This document shows positions 1 through 8,051 of a stretch of DNA of 64,000 nt, in pieces. Made by a program: the position numbers and the translations under genes. Each line of letters opens with the position of its first letter. Position 1 is the first letter of the stretch. The notes under the pieces are model-generated. The model worked only from the letters and a program-made list of their open reading frames with translations. It was not told the DNA's origin and searched no databases. The DNA is taken from positions 62,001 through 126,000 of the forward strand of contig JAFDWH010000013.1 in the NCBI GenBank assembly GCA_018268595.1, in the 5' to 3' direction. This stretch comes from Actinomycetota bacterium. Lineage in GTDB: Bacteria; Actinomycetota; Thermoleophilia; Solirubrobacterales; Solirubrobacteraceae.

Positions 1-156
1 CTGATCGTCGGCGGCCTGCACGAGCTGGCCGAGGTCGGCGGCGGCGAGGCGCTCGAGCTCGCCGGTCCGCTCGCGGCGCTCGCGTTCGCGAGCGCCTGCG
101 GCTGGCTGTTCGTGCGCGGCACGCGCCTGCCGGCGCCACAGCGGCAAGCGGCTTGA
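1..156 (+). CDS. C-terminal fragment of a membrane protein (cut by window start)
   Basis: The frame is open from base 1 to a TGA at 154-156, giving the last 51 residues of a protein whose start lies outside the window. It contains a hydrophobic stretch of about 20 residues (ending in GWLFV) that looks like a final transmembrane helix, followed by a short basic tail. The preceding GLHELAEVG segment loosely recalls the C-terminal part of FTR1/EfeU-type iron permeases, but this is too short to assign a family. What is seen is a hydrophobic C-terminus; the permease idea is only a guess. Confidence 0.5.
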   Translation: MIVGGLHELAEVGGGEALELAGPLAALAFASACGWLFVRGTRLPAPQRQAA

Positions 157-230
157 CGCGCCCGCGCGGTTGACGCGCACCCGCCCGCGCGAGACGATCG
201 CACGCGTCGGTTCCCGACGAGAGGAGCGCA

Positions 231-455
231 ATGGCCCGCAAGATGGCGGACTGCCGTCGCTGGCCGAGCGAGTCGAACTGCTCGCTCGTGATCATCGGTG
301 AGGAGGACGAGGTCGTCCGCGCCGCTTCGGAGCATGCCGCGTCCGTGCACGACCACGAGGACACGCCTGAGATGCGCGAGCAGATCAGGCAGTTCCTCGA
401 GCCGGCCGAGTCCTACCAGCCCGGCCCGCGCGAGCAGGAGCCGCTGCCCGGATAG
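231..455 (+). CDS. DUF1059 family small protein
   Basis: This gene encodes a 74-residue soluble protein of the DUF1059 type. It begins MARKMADC and has the family pattern of two early cysteines (C8, C17), a short strand (SLVIIGEEDEV), a helix with AASEHAASVH, and a TPEMREQIRQFL C-terminal helix. The function of the family is unknown. The ATG start is preceded by a GAGAGGAG-like ribosome site. It stands alone, with the large GGDEF/EAL gene convergent 40 bp downstream. The ORF on the other strand here is a shadow. Confidence 0.8.
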   Translation: MARKMADCRRWPSESNCSLVIIGEEDEVVRAASEHAASVHDHEDTPEMREQIRQFLEPAESYQPGPREQEPLPG

Positions 456-495
456 CCGCGGCCGTCCGCGACGGTGGGGCGGCGTCGCGGTCGCC

Positions 496-3400
496 CTACC
501 GTCGCGCCGCGGCGAGCGCGCGCAGACGCTCGGTCGCCGCCTCCGCCTCGAGCGGGCGGGCGAAGTGGAAGCCCTGCGCGAGCGCGCAGCCGTGTTGCAC
601 GAGGAACAGCCGCTGCGCCTCGCTCGTGACGCCCTCGGCGACCGTCAGCATGCCGAGCGCCGCGCCCAGCTCGATGATCGCTCTCGTCATCGCCGCCGCC
701 TGCGCGTCGTCGGGCACGCCGCGCAGGAACGACTGGTCGATCTTCAGCACCTCGACCGGCACGTCGCGCAGGCGCGCCAGCGACGAGTGGCCCGAGCCGA
801 AGTCGTCGATCGCGAGCCGCACGCCCAGCTCGTGCAGCGCGCGCACGACCGGGTTCGCGCGCTCGGCGTCGAGCATCGCGGCCGACTCGGTGATCTCCAG
901 CGTCAGGCAGCCGGGCGCGACCCCCTCGGCGTCGAGCGACTCGCGCACCGTCGTGGGGAAGTCGGGGCGGCGCAGCTGGCGCGGCGAGACGTTCACGTGC
1001 ACGTGCGTGTCGAGCCCGTCGGCGGACCACTCGCGCAGCTGCGCGCAGACCGCGTGCAGCACCCAGCCGCCGATCGCCTCGATCAGGCCGGCGTCCTCCG
1101 CCAACGGGATGAACTCGTTCGGGCCGACGATCCCACGCTCGGCGTCCTGCCAGCGGACCAGCGCCTCGAACGCGACGAGGTCGCCCGTCGCCGGCACGAC
1201 GATCGGCTGGTAGTGCACGACGAAGTCGTCGCGCTGCAGCGCGCGGCGCAGCTTGCTCGTGAGCGACAGGCGCGCGAGCGTGTGCCGCGAGTCGCCGCCG
1301 TAGGAGGCGATCCCGCCGCGGCCGGCCTGCTTGACCTCGTACATCGCGGCGTCGGCGTGGCGCATCAGCTGGTCGGCGTCGTTGGCGTCGTGCGGGTAGA
1401 TCGAGATGCCGATCGAGGAGCCGATCTCGAACTCGGCGTCGGCGATCGAGAACGGCTCCAGCAGCGCCTGCTCGACCTGCTTGGCGACCGCCTCGGCGGC
1501 CATCCGCGGGTCCGTCTCGAGGTCGGTCAGCAGGATCAGGAACTCGTCGCCGCCCTGGCGCGCGAGCAGGTCGGTCGAGCGCACGACGCCGCGCAGGCGC
1601 ACGGCGATCCGCCGCAGCAGCTCGTCGCCGGCGGCGTGGCCGAGCGAGTCGTTGACGGCCTTGAAGTCGTCGAGGTCGACGTACAGCAGCGCGACCGCGT
1701 GCCCGCTGCGGCGCGCGCGCGCCAGCCCGAGCGCGAGGTGCTCGTCGAGCAGCGCGCGGTTCGGCAGCTTCGTGAGCGGGTCGTGGTAGGCAAGGAAGGC
1801 GATCTGCTCCTGCGCGCGGCGGCGCTCGGTGATGTCGCTGAAGGCCGTCACGGCGCCGTACGGGCGCAACTCGCCCTCGCGCACGAGCGGGTGGCTGGAG
1901 ACCGACGTCCACACCTCGCTGCCGTCGGGGCGCTCGATCTTCAGCACGGCGTCGCGCTGCACGACGCGGTTCTGCAGCGCGCGCTGCGAGGGCATCGCGT
2001 CGTCGGCCAGCTCGGTGCCGTCCTCGAGCCGGATCGTCACGGGCCACTCGCCGGCCGTGCGGTACAGCAGCTCCTCCTCCAGCACGCCGAGGATCCGCAC
2101 GGCCGCCGCGTTGCACGACAGCACGCGCCCGTCGGCGCCGTAGATCAGCAGCCCCTCCTCCAGCGCGTGCACGACGCCGCGGTTGCGCTCCTCGCTCTCC
2201 GCCAGCGCCGCCTCGGCGATCCGCGTCGCGGTGACGTCGGTGATGATCCCCTGCGTCAGGTACGGCTCGCCGTGATCGTCGCGGATCACGGTGTCGCGCT
2301 CCCACACCCACACGACGCGGCCGTCGGCGGCGATCAGGCGGTACTCGCAGTCGAACGCCTTGCGCTCGCGGTAGGCGTAGCGCGTCTCCGCCAGCACGCG
2401 GTCGGCGTCGTCGGGATGCAGCCGCTCCTCCCACAGCGTCGAGGCGCCGAGCCAGTCTCTCGCGGGGTAGCCGAGCAGCTCCTCGATCTGCGGGGAGACG
2501 TAGCGGAAGGAGCCCATCTCGTCCCAGTCGGCGATGTAGGTGACGGCGGGGATCGTCTCGATCAGCGTGCGGTAGCGGGCCTCCGCCTCCTCCAGCTCGA
2601 CCGCGGAGGTGACGCGCGCGGTGACGTCGTGCAGCACGCCGATGTAGCGGCGCGCGACACCGTCCTCGTCGTGGACGGGCGTGAGGAAGACCTCGTTCCA
2701 GAAGGGCGAGCCGTCGCGGCGGTAGTTGCGCAGCGTGACCCAGCACTCCTCGCCGTCGCGCAGCGCGGCGGCCATCTCGGCGACCGGCTCGGGGTCGGTC
2801 TCCTCGCCCTGCAGGACGCTCAGGGAGCGGCCGACGACGTCGGCGCCGCGCCAGCCGGTCAGCAGCTCGAACGCCTCGTTGACGTAGGAGACCGGCCAGC
2901 CGCCGCTGTCCGGGTCGTGGTCGGCGATCACGATGCCGTTGTTGGTCGCGGCGAGCGCGCGCTCGTGCAGGTCGAGCATCGCGGCGCCGCGGCGGTAGCG
3001 CAGGTGCAGCGCGACCTGGCTGGCGAGCGCGGCGACGTCCGCCATCAGACGCGCGTCGGGGCGGGCGCCGGGCGCGAGGCGCAGCTCCAGCACGCCCTCG
3101 CAGGCGCCGCCGGCGACGAGCGGGACGGCGACGTGGGGACCGTCGGCGACGGTCGCGCGAGCGAGCGCGGCGCGGCCGGCGAGATGCTCCTCGGGCTGCT
3201 CGGGCGTGACGGCGGGGAGCGTCGCGTCGCCGAGCGCGGCACGCGCGATCAGCTCGCCGCGCTCGGCCGGCAGCTCCCAGGCGATCCCGCCGGCGGCGCC
3301 GAACAGCGCGGCGAGGATCGTGAGCGCCTCTCGCAGCAGCGCCTCGGGCGGCAGCTCGGCGACGAGCTGGTCGGCGATCTGCTGCTGCGCGGAGAGGAGG

Positions 3401-3765
3401 CGCTGGGCGGCCGCGGCGGCGCCGCGGTCGCGTGCGCAGGCGTGCTCGCGCAGGACGGCGGCTTGGAGGCGATCTGGGTCCGGTTCGTGGGCAGCGCAGC
3501 CCTGCGCGGCCTGTGCCGCGGCGGCCGCGCTCGGGTCGGTCAGCACGAGCGCGACGCCGGCGCGCTCGCACGCGTCGCGGACCTGCTCGAGGGCGGCGTC
3601 GCCGGCGGGCAGCGCGCAGACGACCGCGTCGGCCTCGCCGCGGCCGAGCGCGCCGGGCAGCGCGGCGGGGTCGGGCAGCGCGGTCGCGACGAGGGCGTCC
3701 GCGGTGAGCGCGTCGACCAGCGCTGAGGCAGCTGTGGGATCTCGGTGGACGACGAGCGCGCGCAA
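496..3765 (-). CDS. GAF/PAS/GGDEF/EAL cyclic-di-GMP signalling protein
   Basis: This 1,089-residue cytoplasmic sensor combines cyclic-di-GMP synthesis and hydrolysis modules. In order it has a degenerate receiver-like segment (1-85), a GAF-like region (130-255), a LOV-like PAS (262-383), two further PAS domains (395-514, 520-648), GGDEF (about 655-830) and EAL (about 835-1080). The GGDEF motif is intact (738-742), with an RSTD inhibitory-site motif at 729-732. The EAL motif (867-869) and the downstream ITES, DDFGSG and KIDQSF motifs are also intact, so both activities are possible. The LOV-like PAS lacks the photoactive cysteine. The start is a TTG with GGGAAG upstream. It has no operon partner; the divergent neighbour is the UspA gene. 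Confidence 0.93.
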   Translation of the reverse strand: MRALVVHRDPTAASALVDALTADALVATALPDPAALPGALGRGEADAVVCALPAGDAALEQVRDACERAGVALVLTDPSAAAAAQAAQGCAAHEPDPDRLQAAVLREHACARDRGAAAAAQRLLSAQQQIADQLVAELPPEALLREALTILAALFGAAGGIAWELPAERGELIARAALGDATLPAVTPEQPEEHLAGRAALARATVADGPHVAVPLVAGGACEGVLELRLAPGARPDARLMADVAALASQVALHLRYRRGAAMLDLHERALAATNNGIVIADHDPDSGGWPVSYVNEAFELLTGWRGADVVGRSLSVLQGEETDPEPVAEMAAALRDGEECWVTLRNYRRDGSPFWNEVFLTPVHDEDGVARRYIGVLHDVTARVTSAVELEEAEARYRTLIETIPAVTYIADWDEMGSFRYVSPQIEELLGYPARDWLGASTLWEERLHPDDADRVLAETRYAYRERKAFDCEYRLIAADGRVVWVWERDTVIRDDHGEPYLTQGIITDVTATRIAEAALAESEERNRGVVHALEEGLLIYGADGRVLSCNAAAVRILGVLEEELLYRTAGEWPVTIRLEDGTELADDAMPSQRALQNRVVQRDAVLKIERPDGSEVWTSVSSHPLVREGELRPYGAVTAFSDITERRRAQEQIAFLAYHDPLTKLPNRALLDEHLALGLARARRSGHAVALLYVDLDDFKAVNDSLGHAAGDELLRRIAVRLRGVVRSTDLLARQGGDEFLILLTDLETDPRMAAEAVAKQVEQALLEPFSIADAEFEIGSSIGISIYPHDANDADQLMRHADAAMYEVKQAGRGGIASYGGDSRHTLARLSLTSKLRRALQRDDFVVHYQPIVVPATGDLVAFEALVRWQDAERGIVGPNEFIPLAEDAGLIEAIGGWVLHAVCAQLREWSADGLDTHVHVNVSPRQLRRPDFPTTVRESLDAEGVAPGCLTLEITESAAMLDAERANPVVRALHELGVRLAIDDFGSGHSSLARLRDVPVEVLKIDQSFLRGVPDDAQAAAMTRAIIELGAALGMLTVAEGVTSEAQRLFLVQHGCALAQGFHFARPLEAEAATERLRALAAARR

Positions 3766-3911
3766 GGGGCTTCCCGGGTCGGCGCCGGGCCGGGTTCACG
3801 ACGGTATTCGAGGAGATCGTCAAAACTCCCTGATCGCATGAGCGTTGCACGGCTCCTTGCCGCGAATCTCGTGCAGTACGCTGCCGCCATCCCCGCCCCC
3901 GGAGGCCCCGC

Positions 3912-4826
3912 ATGACCCGCACGATCGTCGTCGGCTACGACGGCACCGATCACGGCGACGACGCGCTCGCGCTCGGACGCCTGCTGGCCGGCGTGGCCGG
4001 GACGGAGCTGGTGGTCGCGTGCGCGTATCCCGACGACCCGCTCGGCGAGAGCGCGGCGGCGCGCGAGGTCGCGCAGGGGATGCGCGAGGACGCGGAGGGC
4101 AAGCTGGAGCGGGCGCGCGGGTGGCTGACGAGCGCGGGCCTCGCCGACGGCGCCGCCAGCTTGCGCGCGGTCGCCGGCGCCTCCCCCTCGCACGTGCTGC
4201 ACGAGTTGGGCGAGCAGCTCGGCGCCGAGGCGATCGTCGTCGGCGCCACCCACCACGGCCGGGCGCTGCGGCTGCTGGCCGGCTCGACGCCCGACGCGGT
4301 GCTGAACCACGCGCCGTGCCCGGTCGCGGTCGCGCCGGAGGGCTTCCGCGACCACGTGCACGGGACGGGCGCCGTGCGCCAGGTGGCGGTCGCGTTCGAC
4401 GGCTCGCCGGAGGCGCGCCACGCGCTCGACGTGGCGGCCGGCTATGCGCGCGCGGCGGGCGCGCGGCTGCGCGTCGTGACGGCCGTCAACACGGCCGCGG
4501 TCGGGATCTACCCGCCGCCGCCGCTCGACGTCGCGTCCTACGAGGAGCTGGGCCGGATCGCGCGCGACGAGGCGCGCGCGCGGCTGGACGCGACGATCGC
4601 GGAGCTGGCGCCGGGGGTCGTGGCGGAGGGCGCAGTGCTGGACGGCGACGTCGTCGGGGTGCTGGTCGAGGACGCGCACGCCGACGACCTGCTGTTCACC
4701 GGCTCGCGCGCGCACGGCCCGTTCAAGCGCGTGCTGCTCGGGTCGGTCTCCACGCACCTGCTGCGCGACGCGCCGTGCCCGGTCGTCGTGGTGCCGCGCG
4801 GGAGCGGCGAGGGCGCGCCCGCGTGA
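3912..4826 (+). CDS. universal stress protein, two UspA domains
   Basis: This 304-residue protein is made of two tandem UspA folds (about 1-143 and 153-298). Each begins with a strand of the VVGYDGT / AVAFDGS kind and ends with the ATP-binding loop region. The Usp nucleotide motif G-x2-G-x9-G(S/T) is modified: the second glycine is His in domain 1 (GATHHG) and Ala in domain 2 (GSRAHG), while the terminal GS/GST is kept. Such proteins bind ATP and support stress or dormancy survival. The start has GGAGG upstream. The stop overlaps the next gene by 4 nt (GTGA), so the two are likely translationally coupled. Confidence 0.92.
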   Translation: MTRTIVVGYDGTDHGDDALALGRLLAGVAGTELVVACAYPDDPLGESAAAREVAQGMREDAEGKLERARGWLTSAGLADGAASLRAVAGASPSHVLHELGEQLGAEAIVVGATHHGRALRLLAGSTPDAVLNHAPCPVAVAPEGFRDHVHGTGAVRQVAVAFDGSPEARHALDVAAGYARAAGARLRVVTAVNTAAVGIYPPPPLDVASYEELGRIARDEARARLDATIAELAPGVVAEGAVLDGDVVGVLVEDAHADDLLFTGSRAHGPFKRVLLGSVSTHLLRDAPCPVVVVPRGSGEGAPA

Positions 4827-5062
4827 GACTGGTGCGCTACGGGCTGCCGGCGGCGATCTGCCTCGCGGGGCTGATCTTCCTGGTGGTGGATCCGGGCGCG
4901 AACTTCGAGGGCGCGATGGCGCTGATCGGCGCCGGCCTGTCGGTCCTGCTCGTGAACGTGCTGTTCCGCTTCGGCGTCACGAGCGACCGCGACCGCGCGC
5001 AGGAGGACGCCGCGCGGCGTGAGTTCGATCGTACGGGTCGCTGGCCGGACGACGAGGGGTGA
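4823..5062 (+). CDS. small two-helix membrane protein
   Basis: This 79-residue protein starts at a GTG that overlaps the UspA stop codon. It has two hydrophobic helices (about residues 6-22 and 30-50), then a charged cytoplasmic-looking tail rich in Asp/Arg (TSDRDRAQEDAARREFD). No family is recognised with confidence. The overlap shows it belongs to the UspA transcription unit, so a stress-related envelope role is possible but is only inferred from context. The predicted topology is two membrane passes with the acidic tail inside. Confidence 0.72.
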   Translation: MRLVRYGLPAAICLAGLIFLVVDPGANFEGAMALIGAGLSVLLVNVLFRFGVTSDRDRAQEDAARREFDRTGRWPDDEG

Positions 5063-5117
5063 GCGGCGGCGCGGGAACGGCGCCCTTCCGTCGCGCGCGC
5101 AGGGTAGGGTCGTGCGC

Positions 5118-5822
5118 GTGCCCGTCACCGTCGAAGCGCTCCCCGCGATGACCGCCGTCGGCGAGCTGCTCGCGTTGAACGAGGGCCTCGTCGGGCCGTC
5201 GACCGGCTACATGGTCGGGGCGCGCGGCGACTGGCCGCGGCTGGTGGCGGCGGCCGAGTCCTGCTCCCTCGACGTGGTCGAGCTGTCGGCCCTGTCGGCG
5301 CGCGAGCTGCCGGGCCTGCTGCGCTTCCTCGTCGAGGCGGGGACGCTGCCGTTCGGCCACGTCTCCGTGCACGGGCCGTCGAAGGGCTGGGACGGCACGC
5401 CGGCCGCGCTGGCGACGGCGCTGGCGGCGGTGCCGGGGTTCGTCGACGGGATCGTGCTGCACCCGGAGACGCTGGGCGACGTGGACGCTTTCGCCGACCT
5501 CGGCGGGCGGCTGCGGCTCGAGAACATGGACTCGCGCAAGAGCGACGCGCGCACGGTCGCCGAGCTGGCTCGCTACTTCGCGGCGCTGCCGCAGGCGCGC
5601 TTCTGCTTCGACGTCGCGCATGCGCAGCTGCACGATCCGAGCATGGGGCTCGCGCACGAGCTGCTGGACGCGTTCGGCGAGCGGCTGGCCGAGGTGCATG
5701 TCTCGTCGATCGAGCCGGACGGCGAGCATGTGCCGCTGCGCGCGAGCGATGCGGAGACGTTCCTGCCGGTGCTGGAGCGCTGCGCGGGCGTGCCGTGGGT
5801 GCTGGAGGCGCCGGCGGGCTGA
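5118..5822 (+). CDS. sugar-phosphate isomerase/epimerase-like TIM-barrel protein
   Basis: The 234-residue product resembles the xylose isomerase/AP endonuclease-2 TIM-barrel superfamily. It has successive strand motifs (VVELSAL, FGHVSVHGPSKGW, GIVLHPE, LRLENMD, FCFDVAHAQLHD, EVHVSSIE) carrying His, Glu and Asp residues where metal ligands sit in this fold. Substrate and reaction cannot be read from sequence. The GTG at 5118 was preferred: TAGGGT lies 7 nt upstream and could serve as a -10 for a leaderless message. GTG 5112 is an alternative, and a longer version from 5019 would run back into the preceding gene. Confidence 0.75.
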   Translation: MPVTVEALPAMTAVGELLALNEGLVGPSTGYMVGARGDWPRLVAAAESCSLDVVELSALSARELPGLLRFLVEAGTLPFGHVSVHGPSKGWDGTPAALATALAAVPGFVDGIVLHPETLGDVDAFADLGGRLRLENMDSRKSDARTVAELARYFAALPQARFCFDVAHAQLHDPSMGLAHELLDAFGERLAEVHVSSIEPDGEHVPLRASDAETFLPVLERCAGVPWVLEAPAG

Positions 5823-5892
5823 GCGGCCTGCGGCGCCCGCGTGGTCGCGCTCGCACTTGCAGCGCCCCAACTCTTTCCCAGATACTGGTGCA

Positions 5893-6936
5893 ATGCGCAT
5901 CGCGTATCGCGCCGATCCGAAGTCGTCCAACGGGCTCTACCGCGGCCTGCTGCCGATGACCGCGCTCGGCGGACTGCGCGGCCACGACGTGCGCAGACTG
6001 TTCACCGACGACGCGAGACCGCTCGAAGCGCGCCTCGACGGCGTCGACGTCGTCCTCATCCACCGCTACTGCAACCCGCCCGCACTCGAGCTGGCGCGCC
6101 GCGCGCAGGAGGCGGGCGCGGCGGTCATGTGGGACAACGACGACGACATGGGCGCGATGCCGAGAAGCAGCGTCACGTACAGGCACTTCGGGGGGATGGC
6201 GTGGGAGCGGCGGCTCGCGCAGATGAGAGCGCTGTTCGCGCACGCCGACCTCGTCACGTCGCCGAGCGAGACACTGTCGGGCCGTTTCGCGCAGTGGGGC
6301 GCGCCTGCGACCGGCGTGATCGAGAACTACCTCGCCGACCCGTGCCTGGAGATAGATCAGCGTCCGCACAGCGGCATAACGATCGGCTGGGTCGCGGGCG
6401 GCGAGCATGCGATGGACATCCAGAGGCTGCCGATCGGCGAGGTGCTCGGGCGGATCCTGGAGGAACGCGCCGACGTGCGCGTCGTCTCGGTCGGCGTCGG
6501 GCTCGGCCTCAGGCACGAGCGCTACGAGCACATAGAGAGCGTGCCGATCTGGACGCTCTCTCAGACGGCTGCCGAATTCGACATCGCGATCGCGCCGATC
6601 GCCGACACCGCCTTCAACCGCTCGCGCTCGAACATCAAGCTGAAGGAGTACGCGGCGGGCGGCACGCCGTGGCTCGCCTCGCCGATAGGCCCCTATGCCG
6701 GGCTCGGCGAGAAGCAGGGCGGCCGGCTGGTGCCCGACGACGGCTGGCACGAGGCGATCACCCGGCTCGTCGACCGCCCGCGCGAGCTGCGCAGGCTCGC
6801 GAAGCGTGCGGCGCGCTGGGGCGCGTCGCAGGCGCTCTCGAAGAACCTCGACGTGTGGGAGCAGAGGCTCGCCGAGGCGGTCGAGCTGCGCCGCGCGAGA
6901 GGCGCCGCCGTCAGAGCACGGCGTAGCGCTGCGTGA
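5893..6936 (+). CDS. glycosyltransferase-like protein (GT-B type), paralogue 1
   Basis: This 347-residue protein has the shape of a GT-B glycosyltransferase. An N-terminal domain carries an unusual acidic WDNDDD motif near residue 83, then SPSE and IENYL. A C-terminal domain carries FNRSRSNIKLKEYAAGG, which resembles the donor-binding region of GT4-like enzymes, followed by SPIGPY. A close paralogue lies at 24876-25934. The donor and acceptor sugars are unknown. The ATG sits 4 nt after TACTGG, suggesting a nearly leaderless message. The gene uses unusual ATA and AGA codons. Its last 26 bp overlap the convergent nucleotidyltransferase gene. Confidence 0.75.
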   Translation: MRIAYRADPKSSNGLYRGLLPMTALGGLRGHDVRRLFTDDARPLEARLDGVDVVLIHRYCNPPALELARRAQEAGAAVMWDNDDDMGAMPRSSVTYRHFGGMAWERRLAQMRALFAHADLVTSPSETLSGRFAQWGAPATGVIENYLADPCLEIDQRPHSGITIGWVAGGEHAMDIQRLPIGEVLGRILEERADVRVVSVGVGLGLRHERYEHIESVPIWTLSQTAAEFDIAIAPIADTAFNRSRSNIKLKEYAAGGTPWLASPIGPYAGLGEKQGGRLVPDDGWHEAITRLVDRPRELRRLAKRAARWGASQALSKNLDVWEQRLAEAVELRRARGAAVRARRSAA

Positions 6937-7933
6937 CGGGGCCCAGCTCGGGTCCGAACAGCAGGCCGAGGAGGCGATCTTCGAGCGTCGCGCCCAGCTC
7001 GGCGACCTCGCGCCAGCGCGGCGAGCCGGCGGCGGCGGCACGCGAGTCGAGCGCGCTCAGCTCGGCGCGCACGGCGTCGTCGTCGAGCAGCGCGAGGAAC
7101 GCGTCGTAGGCGGCGAGCGCCTGCGCGCCCTCGGTGGGCGCGTCGTAGCGCAGGAACGCGTCGGCGACGCGGTCGCTCGGTGGCAGCGCGAACTGCTCGG
7201 CGAGGAACGGCGCGATCTGCTCGGCGCGCAGCTCGTGGCAGCGCAGCACGGGCAGCAGGCCGCTTGCGAACAGCAGCTTGCGGGAGGTGCGCAGCTTCGC
7301 GTTGCGCAGTCCCCAGCCGGCGCCGCCGCGCTCGCGGTCCTTCGCGACGAAGTCGACGCCGATCGTGCGCCAGTAGCGCACGAGGTCGTTGAGCAGGAAG
7401 CGCGGTGGTCGCCGGTCGCGCAGCGCGGCGCGCAGGTAGTCGTGGATCACGTCGAGGCGCACGCCGGCGAGCACGTCGTCATGCACAGCGGCGACCGACT
7501 CCAGCACGAGCAGCATGCGCCGCGTGAGGTTCGTGTTCGTGTCGTCGTCGAGCCCGACGCGCATCAGGTCGGCGGAGTAGACGACCTCCGCGAAGACGCC
7601 CTGCCGGCCGGGCGCGCCGAAGCCGCCGGGGTCGCGCGCGAAGCGCTCGGCGACCGCGGCGGCGGTGTCGTGCGCCGAGCCCCAGCCGCCGTCTGCGGGC
7701 GCGAGCCCGCGCACCAGCACGACGTAGTCGTCGTCCGAGCCGGTCGTGAGCTCGCGCCGCCCCCACGAGCCCATCAGCGCGACGGTGGCGTTCGGCGCGA
7801 TCGCGACGCCCTCCAGCAGCACGGCGCGCTCGGCGAGGCGCCGCGCGGTGCGCTCACGCGCGGCGCTGAGCGCCGGGAAGGCGCGGCCGGCGTGTTGCTC
7901 CAGCCGCGCGAGCGGCGTCTCAGCGGGGGGCAT
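6911..7933 (-). CDS. nucleotidyltransferase-fold protein
   Basis: The 340-residue protein carries the polymerase-beta-type nucleotidyltransferase signature GSWGRRELTTGSDDDY (about residues 55-70). It has GS at the start of the helix and paired acidic residues for metal binding, as in GlnD-like and DUF294-like enzymes. The C-terminal half is helical, with no GlnD HD or ACT domains, so it is not a complete PII uridylyltransferase. The target could be a protein or a small molecule. The ATG start lies 118 bp downstream of the secreted-protein gene 8052-11309, with a hairpin between them, so it is probably transcribed separately. Confidence 0.72.
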   Translation of the reverse strand: MPPAETPLARLEQHAGRAFPALSAARERTARRLAERAVLLEGVAIAPNATVALMGSWGRRELTTGSDDDYVVLVRGLAPADGGWGSAHDTAAAVAERFARDPGGFGAPGRQGVFAEVVYSADLMRVGLDDDTNTNLTRRMLLVLESVAAVHDDVLAGVRLDVIHDYLRAALRDRRPPRFLLNDLVRYWRTIGVDFVAKDRERGGAGWGLRNAKLRTSRKLLFASGLLPVLRCHELRAEQIAPFLAEQFALPPSDRVADAFLRYDAPTEGAQALAAYDAFLALLDDDAVRAELSALDSRAAAAGSPRWREVAELGATLEDRLLGLLFGPELGPVTQRYAVL

Positions 7934-7980
7934 GGGCGGCGATGCTAGCCGGCGGGCGGGGCCTGTAGCGCACCGACGGG

Positions 7981-8011
7981 CGGGGCCGGCACCTCGCTGG
8001 TGCCGACCCCG
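7981..8011 (-). terminator. hairpin downstream of the 8052-11309 gene
   Basis: Two 13-nt arms, CGGGGCCGGCACC and GGTGCCGACCCCG, pair with one mismatch around a 5-nt loop, about 40 bp past the stop of the minus-strand gene. No T-run follows, which is usual for GC-rich actinobacterial terminators. Confidence 0.6.
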
Positions 8012-8051
8012 CCCGGGTCCCCGTCGGGCCCCCCAAGGCCCACCTCGGCCG

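Noticed and set aside
298-3922. Long open frames opposite and beside the GGDEF/EAL gene (1,142 and 1,169 residues)
   Set aside because: They are Arg/Ala/His-rich shadows produced by GC-rich third positions; only the 496-3765 frame shows PAS, GGDEF and EAL motifs.
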